6,126 bases of DNA from positions 23,887 to 30,012 of the forward strand of contig NZ_MOMC01000005.1 of the NCBI RefSeq assembly GCF_001983105.1, given 5' to 3'. Position numbers and translations under genes: made by a program. This DNA is from Pseudofrankia asymbiotica. Its GTDB lineage: Bacteria > Actinomycetota > Actinomycetes > Frankiales > Frankiaceae. Under the pieces are notes generated by a model. It had not been told where the DNA came from, ran no database searches, and saw nothing but the letters and a program-made list of their open reading frames with translations. Of this stretch, positions 1-5,702 are shown piece by piece (positions within the stretch are counted from its first letter, which is position 1; each line of letters starts with the position of its first letter).

Positions 1-2
1 GG

Positions 3-1613
3 ATCCAGCGGTGCGAGGACTGCGCCTCCCTGCTGCACCCGCCCCAGCCGGTGTGCTGCTACTGCCACTCCGACCGACTCGGCGTCGCCGAGGTCAGCGG
101 GCTCGGCACCCTCGTCGGCGTCACCACGAACCACCAGCCCTGGGAGCCGGCGTTCCCGCCGCCGTTCGTCATCGGCTCGGTCGCCCTGGACGAGGACCCG
201 CGCGTCCGGCTGATCGCGAACCTGGTCGACGTGGCGCTGGACGAGGCGGCTGTCGGGCAGCGCTTCCGCGTCCGGTTCGAGCCCGTCGAGGACGTGTGGC
301 TGCCGGTGTTCGCGCCGGTCCGGGACGACGCCGGCGCCCCTGTGACCGGCGGACTGCCCGACGACCCGATCGCCCCCGGCGAGCACGCCCGGCACGTCCG
401 GCCGATGGCGCGGGCCGACAAGTTCGAGGACCGGGTCGCGATCACCGGCATCGGCATGTCGCCGGTCGGCCGGCGGCTCATGCTGCCGCCGATCACACTC
501 GCCGTGGCGGCGGCGAAGTCGGCGGTCGCCGACGCGGGCCTCGATCTGTCGGACATCGACGGGCTGTCGACGTTCCCGGGTGGCGAGCTGATCGGCGGCT
601 TCACCGAGGGCGGCGTGACGGCGGTCGCGGACGCGCTCGGGATCCGCCCGACCTGGTACAACGGCGGCTCGGAGACGTTCGGCCCCGGCGGCGCCGTCGT
701 CGCCGCGATGCTCGCCGTCGCCAGTGGCCTGGCCCGTCACGTCCTGTGCTTCCGGACGGTGTGGCAGGCCACCTACGCCGCCCAGCAGCGGGCGGCCAAC
801 CCGGGAGGCGGCAGCCCGTACGGTATCGGCCGCACCGGCCGGGTGGCCGGCCCGCAGGGGTACGTCGCCCCGTACGGAGTCGGCTCGGTCGCCCTCAACC
901 TCGCGATGATCGCCTCGAACTACTTCCACCGCTACGGCGCGACGCGTGAGGCGCTGGGCTGGATCGCGATCAACCAGCGGGCCAACGCGGCGCTCAATCC
1001 CGATGCCGTGTACCGCGAGCCCATGACCATGGACGACTACCTGGGCGCCCGGATGATCACGACGCCGTTCGGGCTGTACGACTGCGACGTGCCGATGGAC
1101 GCGAGCCTCGCCGTCGTCGTCTCCGCGGTGGAGACGGCCCACGACCGCCCCAAACCGCCGGTCCTGGTCGAGGCGGTCGGCACCCAGATCACCGAGCGCT
1201 TCCTGTGGCATCAGAGCACGATGAGCCACGAGCCGCAGACCCTCGGGCCGTCCGCGCACCTGTGGTCGCGCACGTCGCTGCGGCCGGCCGACGTCCAGGT
1301 GGCCGAGCTGTACGACGGGTTCTCCTTCAACTGCCTGTCCTGGCTGGAGGCCCTCGGGTTCTGTGGCATCGGCGAGGCCGCCGACTTCGTCGCCGGTGGC
1401 CACAACATCGCCCTCAAGGACGGGGTCGTGGCGCTGAACACCCACGGGGGCCAGCTCTCGGCCGGTCGCACGCACGGCATGGGAATGATCCACGAGGCGG
1501 TGGTCCAGCTGCGCGGCGAGGGCGGGGCCCGCCAGGTCGACGGTTGCTCGGTCGCCGCGGTCAGCACCGGCGGCCTCGCTCCGGCCGGCGCGATCCTTCT
1601 TCGGAGGTCCTGA
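3..1613 (+). CDS. DUF35 (zinc ribbon/OB-fold) fused to Ltp-type thiolase-fold enzyme, 5' partial
   Basis: The frame is open from the left edge, so the true start lies outside the window; 536 residues are visible. Residues 1-25 hold a zinc ribbon with Cys at 4, 7, 18 and 21, followed by a DUF35 OB-fold to about residue 115. A Pro/Gly/Ala-rich linker leads to a thiolase-fold domain (143-536) that starts DRVAITGIG. It carries the Ltp/SCP-x landmarks ELYDGF (Tyr437), NTHGGQ (479-484), GRTHGMG and a final STGG. Where SCP-x thiolases have N-x-x-C, this protein reads N-G-G-S-E (220-224), and the late CxGGG cysteine is also absent. It is therefore probably not a classical thiolase. Actinobacterial Ltp2, a thiolase-fold aldolase that cleaves steroid side chains, works in complex with a DUF35 domain, and here both are one chain. 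A retro-aldolase or related CoA-thioester lyase is inferred; the substrate is unknown. It is the first visible gene of a three-gene operon. Confidence 0.85.
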   Translation: MQRCEDCASLLHPPQPVCCYCHSDRLGVAEVSGLGTLVGVTTNHQPWEPAFPPPFVIGSVALDEDPRVRLIANLVDVALDEAAVGQRFRVRFEPVEDVWLPVFAPVRDDAGAPVTGGLPDDPIAPGEHARHVRPMARADKFEDRVAITGIGMSPVGRRLMLPPITLAVAAAKSAVADAGLDLSDIDGLSTFPGGELIGGFTEGGVTAVADALGIRPTWYNGGSETFGPGGAVVAAMLAVASGLARHVLCFRTVWQATYAAQQRAANPGGGSPYGIGRTGRVAGPQGYVAPYGVGSVALNLAMIASNYFHRYGATREALGWIAINQRANAALNPDAVYREPMTMDDYLGARMITTPFGLYDCDVPMDASLAVVVSAVETAHDRPKPPVLVEAVGTQITERFLWHQSTMSHEPQTLGPSAHLWSRTSLRPADVQVAELYDGFSFNCLSWLEALGFCGIGEAADFVAGGHNIALKDGVVALNTHGGQLSAGRTHGMGMIHEAVVQLRGEGGARQVDGCSVAAVSTGGLAPAGAILLRRS

Positions 1614-2111
1614 ATGGACGTGCCCTGCCCGTTACCCATGCGGGCGACGGATCTTTACCACACCTGCATCGTTGTCGACGATCTTGTCGCGTCGATGGCG
1701 CAGCTCACCCGGCTGGCGGGCTACCGCTGGATGCCGGCGGTCGAGCACCCGACGGCGGTGTGGACGCCGGCGGGGGAGACGACCGTGCTGCTGCGGATGG
1801 TGTACTCGCTGGACGAGCCGATGTTGGAGCTCATCGAACAGGTCCCCGGCACGACCTGGATGCCGTCGAACGGCGGCGCGATCCACCACATCGGCTACTT
1901 CGTCGACGATCTCGTCGCCTCCTCCCGGGCGCTGGCCGACGCCGGGCTTCCCCTGGAGACCTGCGGATCCGGGCCGACCCACCCGAGCGGGTTCGCCTAC
2001 CACACGACCAGCGCCGGCCTGCGCATCGAGGTCGTCAACCGGTCGGTGCTGCGGGACATGCGGACGCTGCTGTCGGCAGCGTCGACCGCGAACGAGGAGG
2101 CGAGCGCGTGA
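1614..2111 (+). CDS. VOC-superfamily metalloprotein (glyoxalase/epimerase fold)
   Basis: A 165-residue protein with two vicinal-oxygen-chelate modules. Module 1 starts DLYHTCIVVDD and module 2 starts IHHIGYFVDD; the repeated VDDLVAS at 21-27 and 97-103 shows the internal duplication. Likely metal ligands are His16, Glu72 (MLELIE), His91 or His92, and Glu139 (LRIEVVN), the usual His/Glu pair per module. Family members include glyoxalase I, methylmalonyl-CoA epimerase and extradiol dioxygenases; the short length and context favour an epimerase, isomerase or lyase acting on a CoA-linked or carbonyl substrate, but this is inference. The ATG directly follows the TGA of the upstream gene. A GGAGG at 1603-1607, inside the upstream coding region, has a 6-nt spacer and supports this start. 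An internal ATG at 1638 is an alternative that would remove only a nonconserved eight-residue leader. The 3' end overlaps the next gene by 3 nt (GTGA). Confidence 0.85.
   Translation: MDVPCPLPMRATDLYHTCIVVDDLVASMAQLTRLAGYRWMPAVEHPTAVWTPAGETTVLLRMVYSLDEPMLELIEQVPGTTWMPSNGGAIHHIGYFVDDLVASSRALADAGLPLETCGSGPTHPSGFAYHTTSAGLRIEVVNRSVLRDMRTLLSAASTANEEASA
2094..2100 (+). promoter_or_regulatory. Ribosome binding site for the alcohol dehydrogenase gene
   Basis: GAGGAGG lies 7 nt upstream of the GTG at 2108, inside the end of the VOC gene. It is the strongest Shine-Dalgarno in the window and fixes the dehydrogenase start. It also shows that the long + strand frame running through from about 1205 is not the real gene. 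Confidence 0.7.
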
Positions 2112-3037
2112 AGGCCGTCCGTAACGCCCCGCCTGGCGTCGAGGTCGTGGAGGTCGACGAGCCGGCGGGGGACGGCGAGCTGGTCAGGGTGGCCGCCGTC
2201 AGCATCTGCGCGTCCGACTTCCTGTACCTGCGCTACGGGAGCCGGCAGATCGCCGGCCACGAGATCTCCGGCACCCTGGCCGACGGCACCGCCGTCGCCG
2301 TCGAGGCGATCACCGGCTGCGGGAACTGCCCGCACTGCGACGCGGGCGACTACCAGTTCTGCGCGACGCTGCTGACCAGCGCGCCCGGCATGACCGCGCC
2401 CGGCGGGATGAGCGAGTACTTCCGCGCGCCGCGCCGCGCGCTCCTGCCCCTGCCAGCCGGCCTGGCTGTGTGGGACGCCTGCCTGGTCGAGCCCGGCTCG
2501 GTCGCCTGGCACGCCTGCCGGCTGGGCGGCGTCGGGCCCGGATCCCGGGTCGCCGTCGTGGGCGCCGGGGGCATCGGCATTCTGGCCGCCGCGGCGGCCC
2601 AGGCCCTGGGCGCCGCCGAGGTGTCCGTCGAGGCCCGCCACCCCCACCAGCACGAGGCCCGCGAACGGATCGGCGCGACAGCGCCGAGCGGCCTGTACGA
2701 CGTCGTGGTCGAGACCGGCGGGAACGAGGGCGCGCTGCACCGGGCCATCGAGCTGGCCCGCCACCGGGGGAGCGTCGTCTACGCCGGGATTCTGGAGGAC
2801 GTGCGGCTGCCCCATGCGCAGCTCGCGCTGAAAGAGGTCGCGCTGCGCCCGTCGCTCGGCTACAGCGCCCACGACGGCCGTCGGGAGTTCGCCGAGGTGG
2901 CCGACATGCTCGCGTCCCGACCCGACCTGCCCGACCTGCTGATCTCGCACCGCTACCCGATCGACGACGCCCCCGCCGCCTTCGACACCGCCCGGGACCG
3001 CTCCAGGGGCGTCTTCCGCGTCGTCGTCGAACCTTGA
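2108..3037 (+). CDS. Zinc-dependent medium-chain alcohol dehydrogenase
   Basis: A 309-residue protein of the MDR alcohol/sorbitol dehydrogenase type. It oxidises an alcohol or reduces a carbonyl using NAD(P) in the cytoplasm. Catalytic zinc ligands are likely Cys34 (ICASD), His51-Glu52 (AGHE) and Glu128 (LVEP). The structural zinc loop has Cys71, 74, 77 and 85 (C-x2-C-x2-C-x7-C). The Rossmann nucleotide-binding motif is GAGGIG at 152-157, and beta-2 ends VSVEAR (173-177), whose acidic Glu175 hints at NAD while Arg177 leaves NADP possible. At 309 residues it is shorter than the usual 340-350, but both zinc sites, the Rossmann fold and a normal C-terminus (GVFRVVVEP) are present, so it is compact rather than truncated. 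The GTG start overlaps the TGA of the VOC gene and has a strong RBS. It is the third and last gene of the operon and probably oxidises or reduces an intermediate made or used by the two upstream enzymes. Confidence 0.9.
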   Translation: MKAVRNAPPGVEVVEVDEPAGDGELVRVAAVSICASDFLYLRYGSRQIAGHEISGTLADGTAVAVEAITGCGNCPHCDAGDYQFCATLLTSAPGMTAPGGMSEYFRAPRRALLPLPAGLAVWDACLVEPGSVAWHACRLGGVGPGSRVAVVGAGGIGILAAAAAQALGAAEVSVEARHPHQHEARERIGATAPSGLYDVVVETGGNEGALHRAIELARHRGSVVYAGILEDVRLPHAQLALKEVALRPSLGYSAHDGRREFAEVADMLASRPDLPDLLISHRYPIDDAPAAFDTARDRSRGVFRVVVEP

Positions 3038-3120
3038 CCCATTTCATCAATCGGCGCCGGCGGTTTGCGTGGAGCGGATACGTCGGGATCAGTCGGATCG
3101 CGGCGACCGCGTAGACCCGG
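3038..3120. other. Short spacer after the catabolic operon
   Basis: An 83-nt gap between the dehydrogenase stop and the ATG of the nucleotidyltransferase remnant. It contains a short GC palindrome (GGCGCC) but no stem followed by a T-run, so I see no convincing intrinsic terminator, and no clear promoter or RBS for the remnant. Confidence 0.4.
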
Positions 3121-3345
3121 ATGGACGAACATCACGAACGGATCGCGCGGGTCGCGTTGGCTGCCAGCGGGGCCCGTATGGGCTGGCTCTCGCGGGTGGC
3201 TACTCCGTCCAGGCCACGGCGTCGGCAGCCGCCTGAGCGGGACGTCGACTGTTCACCAGCTGGCGGCGACGTGACAGGTTCCCTCAGCTTGTCACGATCG
3301 TCATCGCCGCCCTGGAAGAAGCCGGGTACGCGGCGTCGATCGCGA
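3121..3345 (+). pseudogene. Remnant of an AbiEii-like nucleotidyltransferase gene, frameshifted and 3'-truncated
   Basis: No single frame encodes this, but reading across frames gives a coherent protein start. Frame 1 from ATG 3121 gives MDEHHERIARVALAASGAR. Frame 3 from 3177 gives YGLALAGGYSVQA. Frame 2 from 3215 gives HGVGSRLS. Frame 1 from 3238 gives RDVD. Frame 3 from 3249 gives LFTSWRRRDRFPQL and continues through IAALEEAGYAAS. Joined, this has the pol-beta nucleotidyltransferase signature: a GGY motif, then about 15 residues later DVDLF. It resembles the N-terminus of AbiEii/AbiGii-type nucleotidyltransferases, which act as toxins in type IV-like toxin-antitoxin or abortive-infection systems. 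Each frame change equals one missing base. Homology appears to stop near 3345, where the opposing PIN gene ends; the rest of the enzyme is missing. An in-frame TAG sits just before the ATG and there is no clear RBS. The family call is from recalled sequence patterns, without a database search. Confidence 0.7.
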
Positions 3346-3896
3346 TTAGCGGAGGTGGCGCCGTACCTCGGCGTGAAGCGGGGGAGGCCGGTGCGTGCCA
3401 GCAAGGGAAGTAGTCCGGCGACGGTCGTGGGCTCGCGGCGGTAGGACGCCGCCTGGCGCTCCAACACCTCGATGGTGAGTTCGGGGTAGAGATCGAGCTG
3501 GTCGAGGAGGAACTCGTCCGGGTGTATGGCTGTCAGGTCGTACGGCTTGAGGGAAGGCGCCGGGAAGTCGCGAAGATTGAAGGTGACGATGGCCTCCGCG
3601 TTCGCACGCACCGCGGCGGCCAGAACGTGGCGGTCCTTTGCGTCGTTGGTCATGCCGTCGACGAGGTGCTCGTAGCCGGTGACGGTGGCGTCAGGAAAGT
3701 AGCGGCGCATGTTACCCAGGCGTTTGTCGATGCGGTCGGCTGGCAGGCCCGCCGCAAGGACATTGCGCCGAAGTTCTATCAGGATGTCGTCTGACCAGAG
3801 CGGTCGGTAGACGTCTGCCTCGGTGAGGCGGAGCAGCGTGTCGCACAGATAGGCCGGGTAGAGCACACAGGCATCAAGCAGCGCGGGCAGGGTCGC
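3346..3896 (-). CDS. PIN-domain (VapC-like) toxin gene, start lost and 3' frameshift; probably a pseudogene
   Basis: PIN proteins are Mg-dependent ribonucleases with a cluster of acidic residues. Here LLDACVLYP supplies the first Asp (codon 3873-3875). Counting from GTG 3866, the other acids are Glu31 (ELRR), Asp78 (KDRH) and Asp100 (NLRDF). The only ATG/GTG/TTG in this frame is GTG 3866, which lies downstream of the first catalytic Asp. The frame opens just after a TGA at 3905-3903, leaving CTG 3890 or a mutated start such as GCG 3896 (possibly once GTG, with GAGG just upstream). Near the 3' end, after LPRF (codon for F at 3377-3375), shifting by one base gives HAEVRRHLR and a TAA at 3348-3346, the expected family ending. 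Without the shift, the frame runs to 3132 and adds about 80 residues antisense to the nucleotidyltransferase remnant. The gene follows the antitoxin gene in the usual antitoxin-toxin order. It is either decayed or affected by base-call errors. Confidence 0.75.
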
Positions 3897-3907
3897 GGCG
3901 CCTCATA

Positions 3908-4378
3908 TCAGCGGGTGGACTTGGGAGTCGCGGTCAGGTTGTAGAGATCATCCTTCTCTGCGTCCGCGGCCATCTGGTCGAGGGCCTCGCGACGGTCGCG
4001 GCGAGAGCGGTCGCGGTAGTCGAGGACATCGTGGAGCAGGACGCGGCGGTGGCGACCGCGCATGGTGTAAGCGATCTCGCCGTCAGTCAGGAGGCGCACG
4101 AGGGTGGGTCTCGAGATGTTGAGCAGGTCGGCGGCTTCCTGGGTGGTGAGCAGCGTGTTGTGCGGCGCGATGGTGATCGCGAGACCCTGTGACAGGGCGG
4201 TCACCGCGTCTCGTAGGACCTCGTAGATCTCTTGGGGAACCAGCAGCTCGGAGCCGTCGGGGCCGACCAACCTTGCGTGCGCCGACTCCGGGACCCGGGC
4301 CAGTCCGCGTGCGAACCGGGCGAGGTCGGCGCCGTCCGCGGGTGGCAGGACAGTTCTCTCTCGAATCACGGCGACCAT
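3908..4378 (-). CDS. Excisionase-type helix-turn-helix antitoxin of the PIN toxin
   Basis: A 156-residue protein. An N-terminal part of about 75 residues includes the VPQEIYEVLRDAVTALS helix. It is followed by a MerR/excisionase-like DNA-binding domain at about 77-121: LTTQEAADLLNISRPTLVRL, then a GEI turn, the basic GRHRR wing and VLDY. A charged tail (DRSRRDRREALDQMAADAEKDD) probably contacts the toxin. Proteins of this layout are commonly encoded directly upstream of PIN toxins in actinobacteria, and in type II systems they bind their own promoter and neutralise the toxin. The ATG at 4378-4376 was chosen because the conserved-looking sequence starts at MVAVIRERT; ATG 4396 would add six residues. 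The frame stays open upstream to 5236, but that part is antisense to the peptidase gene and has no matching protein character. The gene is intact although its toxin partner is disrupted, so it may now act alone as an antitoxin or repressor. Confidence 0.82.
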   Translation of the reverse strand: MVAVIRERTVLPPADGADLARFARGLARVPESAHARLVGPDGSELLVPQEIYEVLRDAVTALSQGLAITIAPHNTLLTTQEAADLLNISRPTLVRLLTDGEIAYTMRGRHRRVLLHDVLDYRDRSRRDRREALDQMAADAEKDDLYNLTATPKSTR

Positions 4379-4388
4379 GATCTCATGG
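4375..4388. repeat. Inverted repeat over the antitoxin start codon (candidate operator)
   Basis: CCATGA and TCATGG are exact reverse complements separated by 2 nt (TC). The repeat overlaps the start codon of the - strand antitoxin gene, a common place for autorepressor binding. The 6-bp arms are short, so chance is possible. Confidence 0.35.
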
Positions 4389-4603
4389 CTACGCATATTC
4401 GAAAAAAACGCAAGTCGATGGTCGTGCTGGAGCCGGGCCCGGGCCAGGCGTCGAAAACGACTGCGGGCTGCGGCCGGCGCCTGCCGCGCCGACGGCCGGC
4501 GGCGGGACGCGGCGTCGATGGCGTCGGTGGCAGAAGCTTGCGGCCCGGAGGGCTCGGTGGGGGGTCGTTGGGAAATTGCCAATCGATCATATACTGTGGT
4601 CAG
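4379..4603. other. Divergent intergenic region between the two toxin-antitoxin-like modules
   Basis: 225 nt with no convincing gene on either strand. The end near the antitoxin is AT-richer, with an A7 tract at about 4402-4408 and GAATAT on the - strand as a possible -10 for the antitoxin gene, without a clear -35. The middle is extremely GC-rich with the self-complementary runs CCGGGCCCGG (4433-4442) and CGGCCGGCG-like blocks. The far end is AT-richer again and holds the promoter of the HTH-ImmA gene. Frames that cross the region give low-complexity Arg/Pro/Gly-rich peptides only. Confidence 0.5.
4568..4595 (+). promoter_or_regulatory. Sigma70/HrdB-like promoter for a leaderless HTH-ImmA transcript
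   Basis: TTGGGA (4568-4573, four of six matches to TTGACA), a 16-nt spacer, then TATACT (4590-4595, five of six matches to TATAAT). The expected transcription start, 7-9 nt after the -10, falls at about 4602-4604, on or next to the GTG at 4604. There is no Shine-Dalgarno in between, so the mRNA would be leaderless, a frequent arrangement in actinobacteria. ATCGAT at 4582-4587 sits in the spacer and could be part of an operator. Confidence 0.65.
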
Positions 4604-5692
4604 GTGACCGGGATCGGGGAGCGGGTGTTGGAGCAGGTCGGGCGGGGGCGGCCGGGGGCTCTGCATCGGGACATTGCGGAGCGGGTGGGGATGACGCCCG
4701 ACGCGTTCTCGCGCGCGCTGAACGGTAAACGGGCGTTCTCGTCGATCGAGCTCGCGCGGCTGGCCGACGAGCTCGACGCCGACATCCACTGGCTGATCAC
4801 GGGGGAGCCCGACCCGCACCGGCTGGTGGTCGCGGCGCGGCACCGGTTCGACCACGAGACGGGCCGGCGGGACGTCCCCGACCGTGAGGCCGACGACCAG
4901 GTGCTGCGCGACGTCGCGCTGACATACAGCCAGGGCGGACTCCCAGGGAAACCGGTCTGCCGGCTCCCGGCGACCGCCGACCGGATCCGGGCCGCGCTGG
5001 GCGAGGACTTCGTGCGGCCGTTCGCGGATCGGCTGGAGGCCCGGTTCGGCGTCGACGTCGTGCGGGTCGCCGAGCTGTCCACCGCGTACTCGTTCACGCT
5101 CGGTGGGCATCGAGTGATCGTCCTGCCGGCGACGGGCAACTGGTTCTGGGAGAACTGGTCGATAGCCCACGAACTGGGCCACCTCGCGCTCGCTCACCAC
5201 GATCAGGGACTGCCCGAAGTCGAGCGGGACCGGCACGAGGCGGCGGCGAACGCGTTCGCCGCCGACCTGCTCCTTCCGCGCGCGCTACTCGCCCCGGTCG
5301 ACTGGGACTCGCTGGACGCGGCCGGCCTGGCCGAGATCCTGTGGCAGTGGGGAGTGTCCATCGACGCGCTCGCCCGCCGGCTGAATGCCCTGAACGGTCA
5401 GCTGCCGCCGATCGTCCGGGAATGGGCCGGTCAGCCGACCCAACGCCTGCTACGACGTCACTGGGCCGTCGACGCGAGCTTCGACGAGATCACCCTGCGC
5501 ATGGACGCCGCCGCCCGCCGCCGTTTCCCGCTTCCGCTTCAGGAGGCGCACCTCGCCGGTATCGAGTCCGGCACCCTCGGCAAGGGCACGCTCGCCTGGA
5601 TGCTCGGCATCGACCCCGACGCGCTGGAGGTCGACGTACCCGCCGTGCCCGAAGTGGACGTCGACGATCTCTCCGCGGCGCTGGGCCTCTGA
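4604..5692 (+). CDS. XRE-family HTH protein fused to ImmA/IrrE-type zinc metallopeptidase
   Basis: A 362-residue protein. Residues about 6-66 form an XRE helix-turn-helix (LHRDIAERVGMTPDAFSRAL, then GKRAFSSIELARLADEL, ending IHWLITGEP). Residues about 125-235 form an ImmA/IrrE (COG2856) peptidase domain with zinc-binding HELGH at 189-193 and probable third ligand Glu212 in HEAAANAFAADLLLP. The C-terminal 90 residues (PLQEAHLAGIESGTLGK, ending DVDDLSAALGL) are typical of this family and may mediate partner contacts. Related proteins cleave repressors (ImmA on ICEBs1 ImmR, IrrE/DdrO in Deinococcus), and HTH-COG2856 proteins have been proposed as antitoxins. GTG 4604 was chosen because it is the first start after a good promoter and immediately precedes the HTH; the upstream frame extension to 4232 has no protein character. 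It is followed after 10 nt by a PIN-domain gene, suggesting a two-gene operon in which this protein senses a signal and controls or neutralises the PIN protein. Confidence 0.88.
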   Translation: MTGIGERVLEQVGRGRPGALHRDIAERVGMTPDAFSRALNGKRAFSSIELARLADELDADIHWLITGEPDPHRLVVAARHRFDHETGRRDVPDREADDQVLRDVALTYSQGGLPGKPVCRLPATADRIRAALGEDFVRPFADRLEARFGVDVVRVAELSTAYSFTLGGHRVIVLPATGNWFWENWSIAHELGHLALAHHDQGLPEVERDRHEAAANAFAADLLLPRALLAPVDWDSLDAAGLAEILWQWGVSIDALARRLNALNGQLPPIVREWAGQPTQRLLRRHWAVDASFDEITLRMDAAARRRFPLPLQEAHLAGIESGTLGKGTLAWMLGIDPDALEVDVPAVPEVDVDDLSAALGL

Positions 5693-5702
5693 ACTCCGAG
5701 GA

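Noticed and set aside
1..6. GGATCC at the left edge as a cloning junction
   Set aside because: The same hexamer occurs elsewhere in the window and the reading frame runs straight through it; there is no evidence of a vector or artificial join.
51..53. GTG as the start of the DUF35-thiolase gene
   Set aside because: The frame is open to the left edge and the upstream codons encode the first Cys pair of the zinc ribbon, so the gene starts before the window.
1205..2107. Long + strand frame running into the alcohol dehydrogenase
   Set aside because: It overlaps the thiolase and VOC genes out of frame and is Arg/Gly/Pro-rich without domains; the dehydrogenase has its own GTG and strong ribosome site at 2108.
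1997..3050. Long - strand open frames opposite the dehydrogenase
   Set aside because: They are antisense shadows of high-GC coding sequence with Arg/Ala/Gly-biased composition and no recognisable motifs.
4433..4445. GC palindromes CCGGGCCCGG and GGCCCGGGCC as a terminator or operator
   Set aside because: There is no loop or following T-run in a suitable position, and such palindromes are common by chance at this GC content.
4232..4603. N-terminal extension of the HTH-ImmA frame
   Set aside because: It overlaps the antitoxin gene and a GC-rich spacer and has no domain; a promoter sits directly upstream of GTG 4604.
4379..5236. N-terminal extension of the antitoxin frame on the - strand
   Set aside because: It is antisense to the HTH-ImmA gene and the intergenic region, with low-complexity composition; the protein-like sequence begins at MVAVIRERT.
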